Assembly (NCBI GenBank): GCA_015478645.1 | Contig: JADMIL010000002.1 | Span: forward strand, 1-64,000 | From: Candidatus Binataceae bacterium | Lineage (GTDB): Bacteria > Desulfobacterota > Binatia > Binatales > Binataceae | DNA length: 64,000 nucleotides | Reading direction: 5' to 3' | Shown here: positions 28,212 through 36,404 of the stretch, piece by piece | Layout: each line of letters starts with the position of its first letter | How positions within the stretch are numbered: position 1 is the first letter of the stretch | Position numbers and translations under genes: made by a program | The notes under the pieces: generated by a model | Databases searched by the model: none | Told to the model about the DNA's origin: nothing | Seen by the model: the letters and a program-made list of their open reading frames with translations, nothing else

Positions 28212-29072
28212 ATGCCGGTCGATTATATTCCGCGCACGCGCGAGCTCTACAACGCATACTCGCCGTACCGATGGGTCGAAAATCACGACACGCCGCCGTG
28301 GACGCCGCTCAAGCAGCCGCTCGCCGAGAGCAAGCTCGCGCTGATCGGATCGGGCGGCGTCCTCTATCGCGATCAGCCGCGCTTCCATCGCGAGGACGCC
28401 AGCTATCGGCGGATTCCGCGTGACGCCGTGCAGGCCGACCTTGGCGTATGGCATTTCGGCTATCGCACGACCGACGCCGAGGCCGATCACAACTGTGTCT
28501 TTCCGCTCACCCCGCTGCGCGAACTCGCGGCCGCCGGCGTGATCGGCGAGTTTGCCGACCCGGCCTACAGCTTCATGGGCGGGGTCTATTCGGCGCGCAA
28601 GGTGCGCGAAGAACTCGCGCCACAGATTGCCGACGAACTCAAGCGCGCGCACGTCGACGTCTTTTTCCTGGTGCCTGCCTGACCCGTATGCCATCAGTCC
28701 GTTGGACTGATCGCACGGGTGGTGGAGGCGGCCGGTATCCCGACGCTGTGCATGACGTCGGCGCTGGATATCACGCGGGCGGTGAATCCGCCGCGCGCGG
28801 TCTTTGTGAATTTCCCGCTCGGCCATCAGACCGGCAAACCGCATCAGCCGGAGCTGCAGCGCAGTATCGTGCGCGACGCGCTCGGCGCGTTCGAGACGAT
28901 CGCGCGGCCGGGCACGATCATTGAGCTGCCGTACGTGTGGGACGCTAACGATCGGCGCTGGGAGGAGACCGACTACACGGCGAATTTTCTGCCGCCGCGC
29001 CCGGTCAAAGAGGACGCCGATACGGTCGAGGCCGAGCGTCGCGCACGCTTCACCGCAAGCGCGGGCAAGTAG
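28212..29072 (+). CDS. Glycine/sarcosine/betaine reductase selenoprotein B (GrdB)-like family protein; probable selenoprotein with Sec at in-frame TGA 28680-28682
   Basis: The two ORF-track entries 28212..28682 and 28719..29072 are in the same frame; reading TGA as Sec gives 286 aa: ...VDVFFLVPA-U-PVCHQSVGLIARVVEAAGIPTLCMTSALDITRAVNPPRAVFVNFPLG...; family signature continuous across the TGA. Confidence 0.85.
28683..28719 (+). promoter_or_regulatory. Candidate bacterial SECIS element
   Basis: Right after TGA: CCCGT...ACGGG lower stem, perfect 8-bp ATCAGTCC/GGACTGAT upper stem, GTT loop with G first. Confidence 0.8.
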
Positions 29073-29251
29073 GCTGCGGAAGCAACAGTCGCGATCGCCG
29101 CGGTCGTCGTGATCGCACTTGCCGGCGAGGTCGCCGCGGCGCGGCGGTTTACCCCACGGGACGGAGCGGCTAGAGTCAGAGCCCCCCGGGGGGATTCGCC
29201 CGATTTCGTAATCGGAATCACCTCCGGTTTAATTTTCAAGGAGATATTGCG

Positions 29252-29773
29252 ATGGCGGAAGAACGCAGCGGAGCGGTAACCATGCGCGGCAACCCACTTA
29301 CCCTGGTCGGAGCGGAGCTCAAGGCGGGCGACAAGGCGCCGGGCTTTACGCTAATCGGCAAGGGCCTCAAGCCGGTTACGCTCGACGAGTTCAAGGGCAA
29401 GGTCAAGATCATCTCGACTATTCCGTCAGTCGACACGCCGGTATGTGACGCCGAGACCCGCCGCTTCAATGAAGAGGCGGCCAAGCTGCCGGCCAACGTC
29501 GAGGTGCTGACGGTCTCGATGGATCTGCCGTTTGCGCAGGCGCGCTGGTGCGGCGCGGCGGGGGTCGATAAGGTGACCACGCTGAGCGACTATCGCGGGG
29601 CCAATTTTGGCGCGGCGTACGGCGTGCTGATCAAGGAGTTGTACCTGCTCGCGCGGGTGGTTTTCGTGGTCGACAAGAACGACAAGATTACCTACGCCGA
29701 GTATGTCAAGGAAGTCGCGGAGCAGCCGAATTTCGAGGCCGCGCTAGAGGCGGCGCGCAAGGCGGCGGCCTGA
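29252..29773 (+). CDS. tpx: Thiol peroxidase (Tpx-type peroxiredoxin)
   Basis: STIPSVDTPVCDAETRRFNEEA peroxidatic Cys motif; VLTVSMDLPFAQARWC resolving Cys region. Confidence 0.93.
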   Translation: MAEERSGAVTMRGNPLTLVGAELKAGDKAPGFTLIGKGLKPVTLDEFKGKVKIISTIPSVDTPVCDAETRRFNEEAAKLPANVEVLTVSMDLPFAQARWCGAAGVDKVTTLSDYRGANFGAAYGVLIKELYLLARVVFVVDKNDKITYAEYVKEVAEQPNFEAALEAARKAAA

Positions 29774-29848
29774 ATCAACGGAGCGCGGTGCACGCTGGTG
29801 CGCATCGCGCCGCGCGCCGCGCCTTTACAATCACGATGCGCCGCTAAG

Positions 29849-30643
29849 ATGTCGTCAGTGTTATCCGGCAAGCGCGGCGCGCGGCGGCGATACCCGCCCG
29901 ATCGGCACGCCTTTCCGGCCGAGTTGCAGCGCGGTCTGTACGAAGCGATCTTCCGCCGGCGCGATATCCGCGAGTTCAAGCCCGATCCGGTGCCCGACGA
30001 TGTGCTGGCGCGGATTATCGTCGCGGCGCATCATGCGGCGAGCGTCGGCTTCACGCAGCCGTGGGACTTTATCGTGGTGCGCGATCTCGAGCGCCGGCGC
30101 GCGGTGCGGCGGGTCTTTGCCGCGGAGCGCGAGAAAAACGCCGCGCAATTCAGCGGCGCGCGCCAGCGCCAATTCCGCTCGCTCAAGCTCGAAGGAATCC
30201 TCGAGGCGCCGCTCAACCTGATCGTCACCTGCGAACCCGAGCGCTTCGGGACCGCCGTGCTCGGCAAGGTCGGCATCCGCGACGTCGAGGTCTACTCGAC
30301 CTGCCTCGCGGTCGGTAACCTGTGGCTCGCGGCGCGCGCCGAGGGCCTCGGCGTGGGCTGGGTGAGTATCGTGCGCAACGCCGACCTACGGGCGATTTTC
30401 GCGATTCCGCGCCGCGTGATCCCGGTCGCCTATCTGTGCCTCGGTTACGTCGAGGGATTCCCGGCGCAGCCGTTGCTCGAAAGCGCGCAATGGGCCGAGC
30501 GGCTGCCGCCGCGCTCGCTGCTGCATTTCGATTCATGGGATGGCCAGGCGTCCGGCGCGAGCGCCGGGCTCGCCGACCTGGTGCAGAGCGCCGCCATCTG
30601 GCGCGGTATCATTCCCGCGACCGCCGCCGACGACCTCGAGTGA
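29849..30643 (+). CDS. bluB: 5,6-dimethylbenzimidazole synthase (BluB, nitroreductase fold)
   Basis: IFRRRDIREFKPDPVPDDVLARIIVAAHHAASVGFTQPWDFIVV; GVGWVSIV; position at head of cobamide genes. Confidence 0.9.
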   Translation: MSSVLSGKRGARRRYPPDRHAFPAELQRGLYEAIFRRRDIREFKPDPVPDDVLARIIVAAHHAASVGFTQPWDFIVVRDLERRRAVRRVFAAEREKNAAQFSGARQRQFRSLKLEGILEAPLNLIVTCEPERFGTAVLGKVGIRDVEVYSTCLAVGNLWLAARAEGLGVGWVSIVRNADLRAIFAIPRRVIPVAYLCLGYVEGFPAQPLLESAQWAERLPPRSLLHFDSWDGQASGASAGLADLVQSAAIWRGIIPATAADDLE

Positions 30644-31455
30644 TCGCGCGCCACGTGCCGCCATTCAAGAGCCGCGCCGGGCGGGCGCGCGCCGGCCGCT
30701 GCGGGCCGTGGCGCTGGACGATCGCCGATCGCACCTTGGCGGTCTGGCTGCCGGCGCCGTATCTGGCGCTGGGGTGGGCGCCGCTGGGTGGTGGCCTCGG
30801 GCCAGCCGATCTCATCGTGAACCATCAGATTGAAATGGGCGATCGCGCGGCAACCGAAGCGCCCGGCGCATATTTGTGGCGGGTGGTGGGCGAACTCGAG
30901 CGCCATGAAGGCGCAGCCAAGTTGCAACATGAGGCGAACGGTCCACATCGCGCAATTGGCGCGCGCGACGCGGATGGTGCGCGGCGCGCCGTCGCGATGA
31001 TGACCGGAGCGGAGATCGCGCGGGCAGGGGTCGCGGCGATGCGTCGCGGCGGACTGATCGCCGCCGCCTGGTGTACCGCCGGATGCTCCAACGCGCTGCG
31101 CGCCGGCGATCGCGCGACGGCCGGCGCGCCGGCGGTCGGCACAATTAATCTAATCGTCACGATCAACCGGCCACTGAACGGCGCCGCGATGGCCGAGGCG
31201 ATCCAGATCGCGACCGAGGCGCGCGTGATCGCCGTGCAGGCGGCGGGAGTGGTCAGCGTAGTCTCCGGAAAGCCGGCCACCGGCACCGGCACCGATTGCA
31301 TCACGATGGCGGCGCCGGCGCCCGATCGCGAGAACCGCGACGGCACGATCGTTTACTGCGGCAAGCATACCGTGGCGGGCGAACTGATCGCGCGCGCCGT
31401 GATGCGCAGTTGCGCGATCGCATTGCGGCGCGCCGCACGCCCGGGCGCGCTATGA
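30640..31455 (+). CDS. cbiZ: Adenosylcobinamide amidohydrolase (CbiZ)
   Basis: GTG start overlapping bluB stop (GTGA); AAWCTAGCSNALRAGD, GTINLIVTINRPL, ATGTGTDCITMAAP, YCGKHTVAGELI. Confidence 0.85.
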   Translation: MIARHVPPFKSRAGRARAGRCGPWRWTIADRTLAVWLPAPYLALGWAPLGGGLGPADLIVNHQIEMGDRAATEAPGAYLWRVVGELERHEGAAKLQHEANGPHRAIGARDADGARRAVAMMTGAEIARAGVAAMRRGGLIAAAWCTAGCSNALRAGDRATAGAPAVGTINLIVTINRPLNGAAMAEAIQIATEARVIAVQAAGVVSVVSGKPATGTGTDCITMAAPAPDRENRDGTIVYCGKHTVAGELIARAVMRSCAIALRRAARPGAL

Positions 31456-32423
31456 GCTATGCGTTTCATCTGTCGGCGCCGATGATTGTCGCCGCGCTGG
31501 CGTGCGACGTGGCGATCGGCGATCCGGCCTGGATACCGCATCCGGTGCGCCTGATCGGTGCGGCGATTGCTTTGGGCGAGCGCCGGCTGCATTGCGGCGA
31601 CGCGCGCGCTGACTATCTGCGGGGCGCGCTGTTGGCGCTCGCGGTGATCGCGATCGCGTCAGTGGCCGCGTGGGCGTTGATCGATGCGGCGGGTTTGATC
31701 GGCGATGCGGCCGGCGCGGTCGCCGCGATCGCGATCGCGGCGACCACGCTCGCGCTGCGCGGACTCGACGACGCGGCGGCGGAGGTTCAGCGCGCGCTCG
31801 GCGGCAACGACGCGGCGCGGGCGCGGCGCGCTCTGCCGGCGCTGGCCGGGCGCGATCCGCAGTCGCTCGATCGCGCCGGGATGATTCGCGCGGTGGTTGA
31901 ATCGGTCGCCGAAAACAGTTCCGACGCAGTGATCGCGCCGCTTATGTGGCTGTTCGTGGGCGGACCGGCCGCGGCGATCGCCTACAAGGCGATCAATACG
32001 CTGGATTCGATGATCGGCTATCGCGACTCGCGTTATCTATATTTTGGCCGCGCCGCCGCACGGATCGACGACGCGGCGAACTACCTGCCGGCGCGGCTCA
32101 CCGCACTCTGCCTGATCGTCGCGGCGCAATTCACGGCGCGGCGCGGCGCGCCGGCGTGGGCGGTATGCCGCGCCGACGCACGGCGGCATTCGAGCCCCAA
32201 CGCCGGCTATCCGGAGGCCGCGATGGCCGGAGCGCTCGATCTGCGCCTCGGTGGCGATGCGGTTTACGGCGGCGTGAATGAAGCGCGCGCGACCCTGGGC
32301 GGTTCCGTGCGCACGCCAGCGATTGCCGATATTGCGGCGGCGCGCCAATTGATGTGGTGGGCGACGGGCGCGGCCGTGATTCTGGCGGCGATCACGCGGA
32401 CGATCATTTTGCGGCTGGCGTGA
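31452..32423 (+). CDS. cbiB: Adenosylcobinamide-phosphate synthase (CbiB/CobD family)
   Basis: LACDVAIGDPAWIPHPVRLIG; VAENSSDAVIAPLMWLFVGGPAAAIAYKAINTLDSMIGY; PNAGYPEAAMAGAL; ATGA overlap with cbiZ. Confidence 0.95.
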   Translation: MSYAFHLSAPMIVAALACDVAIGDPAWIPHPVRLIGAAIALGERRLHCGDARADYLRGALLALAVIAIASVAAWALIDAAGLIGDAAGAVAAIAIAATTLALRGLDDAAAEVQRALGGNDAARARRALPALAGRDPQSLDRAGMIRAVVESVAENSSDAVIAPLMWLFVGGPAAAIAYKAINTLDSMIGYRDSRYLYFGRAAARIDDAANYLPARLTALCLIVAAQFTARRGAPAWAVCRADARRHSSPNAGYPEAAMAGALDLRLGGDAVYGGVNEARATLGGSVRTPAIADIAAARQLMWWATGAAVILAAITRTIILRLA

Positions 32424-32463
32424 TGAGTTGGCGTGGCGGAATTTTCTTTGACGGAGAAATCGG

Positions 32464-33576
32464 GTGAGTTCCGCGAAGGTCGATCGACTCGAACGCTTCC
32501 CGCTGATCGCGCGCGATCGCACGCATGGCGGTGCGGCGGCCACCGGCGCAATCGACTTCAGCGTGAGCGTCAATCCGCTCGGGCCGCCGCCGGCCGCGAT
32601 CGCGGAATTCCATCGCGCGGCCGAGGCGATCGCGCGCTACCCCAACCCCTATCCCGACGCGCTCGCCGCACGGATCGCGGATTGGGCCGGCGTCGCGCCC
32701 GATCGGATCCTGGTTGGCAACGGCTCGACCCATCTCATCTATCTGCTCGCCCGGACCTTCAACTGGCGCCGGCCGATGATCGTCACCCCGACCTTCAGCG
32801 AAATTGCCAACGCGCTGATCGCGGCTGGCGCGGCGCCGCGCGTGATCGCGCTGGATCGCGAGCGCGATTTCGCGCTGTCCTTCGATCGGATCGCACAGGC
32901 GCTGGAGTGCGGTGCGGACGCGATATTCCTTGGCCGTCCGAACAGTCCCACCGGCTCGCTGATCGGCCTCGCCGAGGCCCGCGCGATCGCCGACGCATGC
33001 GCGCGCCATCGCGCGGCCTGCGTGTTCGACGAAGCGTTTATCGATTTCGCCGCGGGCGCGCGTTCGGCAATCGAGCTGATCGACGCGGCGCGTGGCCCGA
33101 TCGTGCTGCGATCGCTGACCAAGATATTCGCGCTTGCGGGTTTGCGTCTGGGCTATGTCGCTGCGGCGCCAGCGACCATCGCGCGGCTGCGCGCGGGGCT
33201 CGAGCCGTGGGCGGTCAACGCGATTGCCGAGCGCGTCGGGCTTGCCTGCCTGGACGATGCGCACGGCTACCTGTCGCGCACGCATGAACTGGTCGCCCGC
33301 GAGCGTGAGCGGATCGGCGCGGCGCTCGCGGAGCATCCGGACTTGCGCGTCTATCCCTCGGCTGCCAACTTCCTGATGGTCGAAGTGCGCGGCGTACGCG
33401 GCGTGGCGACGGACGGCCTGGGCCGTTTCATGCTCGCGCACGGATTGATCCTGCGCGACTTGAGCGCGCTGCCCGGGTGCGGTGCCGGAATGTACCGGAT
33501 CGGAATCCGCACGCCGGACGACAACCACCGCCTGATCCATGCGGCGCGCGAGTTCTTCGGAGAAGATCGCCGATGA
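32464..33576 (+). CDS. cobD: Threonine-phosphate decarboxylase / class I-II aminotransferase (CobD/CobC type)
   Basis: IDFSVSVNPLGPPPA; LVGNGSTHLIYLLAR; SLTKIFALAGLRLGY; within cob operon. Confidence 0.88.
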   Translation: MSSAKVDRLERFPLIARDRTHGGAAATGAIDFSVSVNPLGPPPAAIAEFHRAAEAIARYPNPYPDALAARIADWAGVAPDRILVGNGSTHLIYLLARTFNWRRPMIVTPTFSEIANALIAAGAAPRVIALDRERDFALSFDRIAQALECGADAIFLGRPNSPTGSLIGLAEARAIADACARHRAACVFDEAFIDFAAGARSAIELIDAARGPIVLRSLTKIFALAGLRLGYVAAAPATIARLRAGLEPWAVNAIAERVGLACLDDAHGYLSRTHELVARERERIGAALAEHPDLRVYPSAANFLMVEVRGVRGVATDGLGRFMLAHGLILRDLSALPGCGAGMYRIGIRTPDDNHRLIHAAREFFGEDRR

Positions 33577-34637
33577 GTCTGCTCGACGACACGATCGCAT
33601 CGATTGAGGCGCCCGACGCCGAGGCGGCGCGCGGCGCCGGTGCGCGGCTCGACGCCCTGACCAAACCGCCCGGCAGCCTGGGCTATCTTGAGGAGATCGT
33701 GCGGCGCTACGCCGCGATTCGCCACGACCCCGCGGCCCTCGCCGGGCGCGGCATGATCACGTTGTTTGCCGGCGACCACGGAATCGCGGCGGCCGGCGTG
33801 AGCGCCTATCCGCAGGCGGTGACGGTCGAGATGCTGCGCAATATCGGCGCGGGTGGCGCGGCGATCAGCGTGCTCGCGCGGCGCCTGGGCTTCGACCTGA
33901 TCGTGACCGACGTGGGCGTGGCGACCGACACCAGCGCGGCGCCGATGACCGGCGTGCGCTATCGCCGGATGGGCGCCGGCACGCGCAACTTCCTCGAGGG
34001 TCCCGCGATGTCGCTCGGGCAGGCGCGGAGCGCGATCGAAGTTGGAATCGAGACCGCGCGCGAGGCGCGTGCCAACGGCGCGACGCTGATCGGCATCGGC
34101 GAGATGGGGATCGCCAACAGCACGCCGGCGGCGGCGATCCTGGCGGCGCTGAGCGAGGTTGCGCCGGCGCGGCTGGCGGGCCGCGGCACCGGCATTGACG
34201 ATCGCGGGCTCGGACGCAAGATCGCGGCGATCGAAGCGGGGCTCAAAATCCATCGCGCGAGTTTTGGCGACGGGGTGAGCCTGCTGGCGGCGATCGGCGG
34301 ATTTGAAATCGCCGCGATGACCGGCGTATGCCTGGGCGCGGCGGCGGTGCGGGTGCCGGTGGTGGTCGATGGCTTTATCGCGACGGCCGCGGCTGCGGCG
34401 GCCGAAAAGTTGCGTCCCGGCCTGCGCGAGCAGATGTTTTTTGCTCATCGATCGGCCGAGGGCGGCCATGCGCTGGCGCTCGAGGCGCTCGGCGCGCGCG
34501 CGATCCTCGATCTCGGGATGCGGCTGGGTGAGGGCAGCGGCGCGGCGATCGCGATGAGCGTGATTCAGGCGGCGCTGGCGCTGTTTCATGAGATGGCGAC
34601 GTTTGCGAGCGCCGGCGTCTCCAGGAAGATCGAGTGA
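33573..34637 (+). CDS. cobT: Nicotinate-nucleotide--dimethylbenzimidazole phosphoribosyltransferase
   Basis: LTKPPGSLGYLEEIVRRYAAI; FAGDHGIAAAGVSAYPQAVTVEML; GIGEMGIANSTPAAAILAAL; ATGA overlap with cobD. Confidence 0.96.
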   Translation: MSLLDDTIASIEAPDAEAARGAGARLDALTKPPGSLGYLEEIVRRYAAIRHDPAALAGRGMITLFAGDHGIAAAGVSAYPQAVTVEMLRNIGAGGAAISVLARRLGFDLIVTDVGVATDTSAAPMTGVRYRRMGAGTRNFLEGPAMSLGQARSAIEVGIETAREARANGATLIGIGEMGIANSTPAAAILAALSEVAPARLAGRGTGIDDRGLGRKIAAIEAGLKIHRASFGDGVSLLAAIGGFEIAAMTGVCLGAAAVRVPVVVDGFIATAAAAAAEKLRPGLREQMFFAHRSAEGGHALALEALGARAILDLGMRLGEGSGAAIAMSVIQAALALFHEMATFASAGVSRKIE

Positions 34638-35431
34638 GCGATCGCTCGGGCGGCGACGCCGCAAACGCCGCGCCGGGCGGGAATTCACGCGCGGCCGCGC
34701 GCCTCGTGCAGCTTCGCCTCGCCGCGTCCTTCCTGACGATTCTTCCACTGGCGCCTGTAGCGCCGGCCGATCCGGGCGAGGTCGCCGCCTCATTCGGATG
34801 GTTTCCGCTGGTCGGGTTTGCGATCGGCGGCGTGCTTTGCGTGGCCGACTGGGGTTTCGGACATTTTTGCGCGCCGGCGCCGCGCGCGGTCCTGACCGCC
34901 GCGCTGCTCGCGACGATCACCGGCGGGCTGCATCTCGACGGCGTGGCCGACACGGCGGACGCGATCGGCGCGGGGCGCGATCGGGCGCGCGCGCTGGAAA
35001 TCCTGCGCGACAGCCGGATCGGAAGTTTCGGCGCGATCGCGCTGGTCCTGGTGATTGGCCTCAAGATCGCGGCGCTGGCGGGATCGGCCGGCGCGCCGCG
35101 CTACGCCGCCCTGTATATGGCGCCAGGCCTCGGCCGCTGGGCGATGGTCGCGATTGCGCAGGGACTCGAGTATCTGCGCGCCGACGGCGCGGGCGCGACG
35201 CTGCTTGCCGGCGATCGGCGGCGCAACCTGCGCGTGGCGACCGCGACGGCGATCGTCGCGCTGATTCCCCTGGTGGCCCTGCACGCACTGCGCGCGTGCG
35301 CGGTCGCCGCCGTGATCACGATCGCCTTGCGGGCGCTCTACCGGCGCTGGCTCGGCGGCGTCACCGGCGATCTGATTGGCGCGGCCGGCGAACTGGTCGA
35401 GACCGCGGTGTTGCTCGCGATTGCCCGATAG
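34634..35431 (+). CDS. cobS: Adenosylcobinamide-GDP ribazoletransferase
   Basis: TGGLHLDGVADTADAIGAGRDRARALEILRDSRIGSFGAIALVL; GGVTGDLIGAAGELVE; GTGA overlap with cobT. Confidence 0.95.
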   Translation: MSDRSGGDAANAAPGGNSRAAARLVQLRLAASFLTILPLAPVAPADPGEVAASFGWFPLVGFAIGGVLCVADWGFGHFCAPAPRAVLTAALLATITGGLHLDGVADTADAIGAGRDRARALEILRDSRIGSFGAIALVLVIGLKIAALAGSAGAPRYAALYMAPGLGRWAMVAIAQGLEYLRADGAGATLLAGDRRRNLRVATATAIVALIPLVALHALRACAVAAVITIALRALYRRWLGGVTGDLIGAAGELVETAVLLAIAR

Positions 35432-35493
35432 CATCGGCGGCGCGGATGGCGCGGGCGGTATAATTGCACCGCGCGCGGATTTGACTCAGCGGC

Positions 35494-36018
35494 TCATTTC
35501 AGCCTGAGCGGATAGCCCGAGGCCATCAGCACGGCTTCATCGGCGGCGCGCGCGATCGTCTGATTGGTCCATCCGAGCAGATCACGAAAGCGCCGCGCGG
35601 CGGGATTTTCGGGCACGATTCCGGAGCCGACTTCGTCGCTGACCACGACGATCGCAAACGACGCGGCGCGCAGCGCCTTGGCCAGCGCGCCGGCTTCGCC
35701 CATGATCGCGTCATCGCCGAGGCCGCGGCCCATCAGGTTGGCGATCCACAGCGTCAGGCAATCGAGCACGGCGAAGTCGGCGCGGCCCTCGAGCGCGGCG
35801 AGTGCCGTGGCGGGTGCGATCGGCTCTTCGAGCGTGCTAAAGTCGGCCGGACGGGTCGCGCGATGGTGCGCGATGCGCGCGCGCATCTCGTCGTCGAGCG
35901 CCTCGGCCGTGGCGATGAAGTAGCGGCGCGCGCCGGGCGGCGCGGCCGCCGCGATCGCGATCGCGTGCGCGCTTTTGCCGCTGCGCGAGCCGCCCGTGAT
36001 GAAGGTGAGATGCGCCAT
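35494..36018 (-). CDS. cobU: Adenosylcobinamide kinase / adenosylcobinamide-phosphate guanylyltransferase
   Basis: TFITGGSRSGKSAHAIAIA P-loop; DCLTLWIANLM; VVSDEVGSGIVPENPAARRFRDLLGWTNQTIARAADEAVLMASGYPLRLK. Confidence 0.96.
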   Translation of the reverse strand: MAHLTFITGGSRSGKSAHAIAIAAAAPPGARRYFIATAEALDDEMRARIAHHRATRPADFSTLEEPIAPATALAALEGRADFAVLDCLTLWIANLMGRGLGDDAIMGEAGALAKALRAASFAIVVVSDEVGSGIVPENPAARRFRDLLGWTNQTIARAADEAVLMASGYPLRLK

Positions 36019-36112
36019 CGGGGACGAGCCTAACGGATTTTCGCGCCGCCGCTAAATCGACGCGTCGCGGCGCGCGCAGGGCCGATCGTTGACTGTGCTG
36101 CCGCTATCGTAT

Positions 36113-36262
36113 ACCTACACAGGCCGCACCCGGTGCACGGGAAGCCGGTTAAAATCCGGCGCTGCCCCGCAACTGTGAGGGGGGACGGAGGCCCATCATG
36201 CCACCGCGCGAGCGGGAAGGCGGGCCCGAGAGAGAACCCCAAGCCAGGAGACCGACCGGGTG
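36113..36262 (+). promoter_or_regulatory. Cobalamin (AdoCbl) riboswitch
   Basis: GGGAAGCCGGTTAAAATCCGGCGCTGCCCCGCAACTGT B12-box region and AAGCCAGGAGACC at 36241-36253, upstream of btuB-like gene. Confidence 0.95.
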
Positions 36263-36404
36263 ATTTGGTTGTCTGCCTTCCGCGGGGATGGTGGCTTCTG
36301 GAGCCCGACGTTCAGCGCCCGGCCTATTCCCAGGGCCGGGTTCACCGTTTCGGATCCCGACGCCATCCTCCGCGAAGTGCCGACGCCGCATCACGAGGGT
36401 GGTT

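Noticed and set aside
28683-29072. Interpretation of 28212..28682 and 28719..29072 as a pseudogene or two separate genes
   Set aside because: Only a TGA (not TAA/TAG or a frameshift) separates them, frame and family signature are continuous, and a SECIS-like hairpin follows. No clear ribosome-binding site is seen for a start at GTG 28719.
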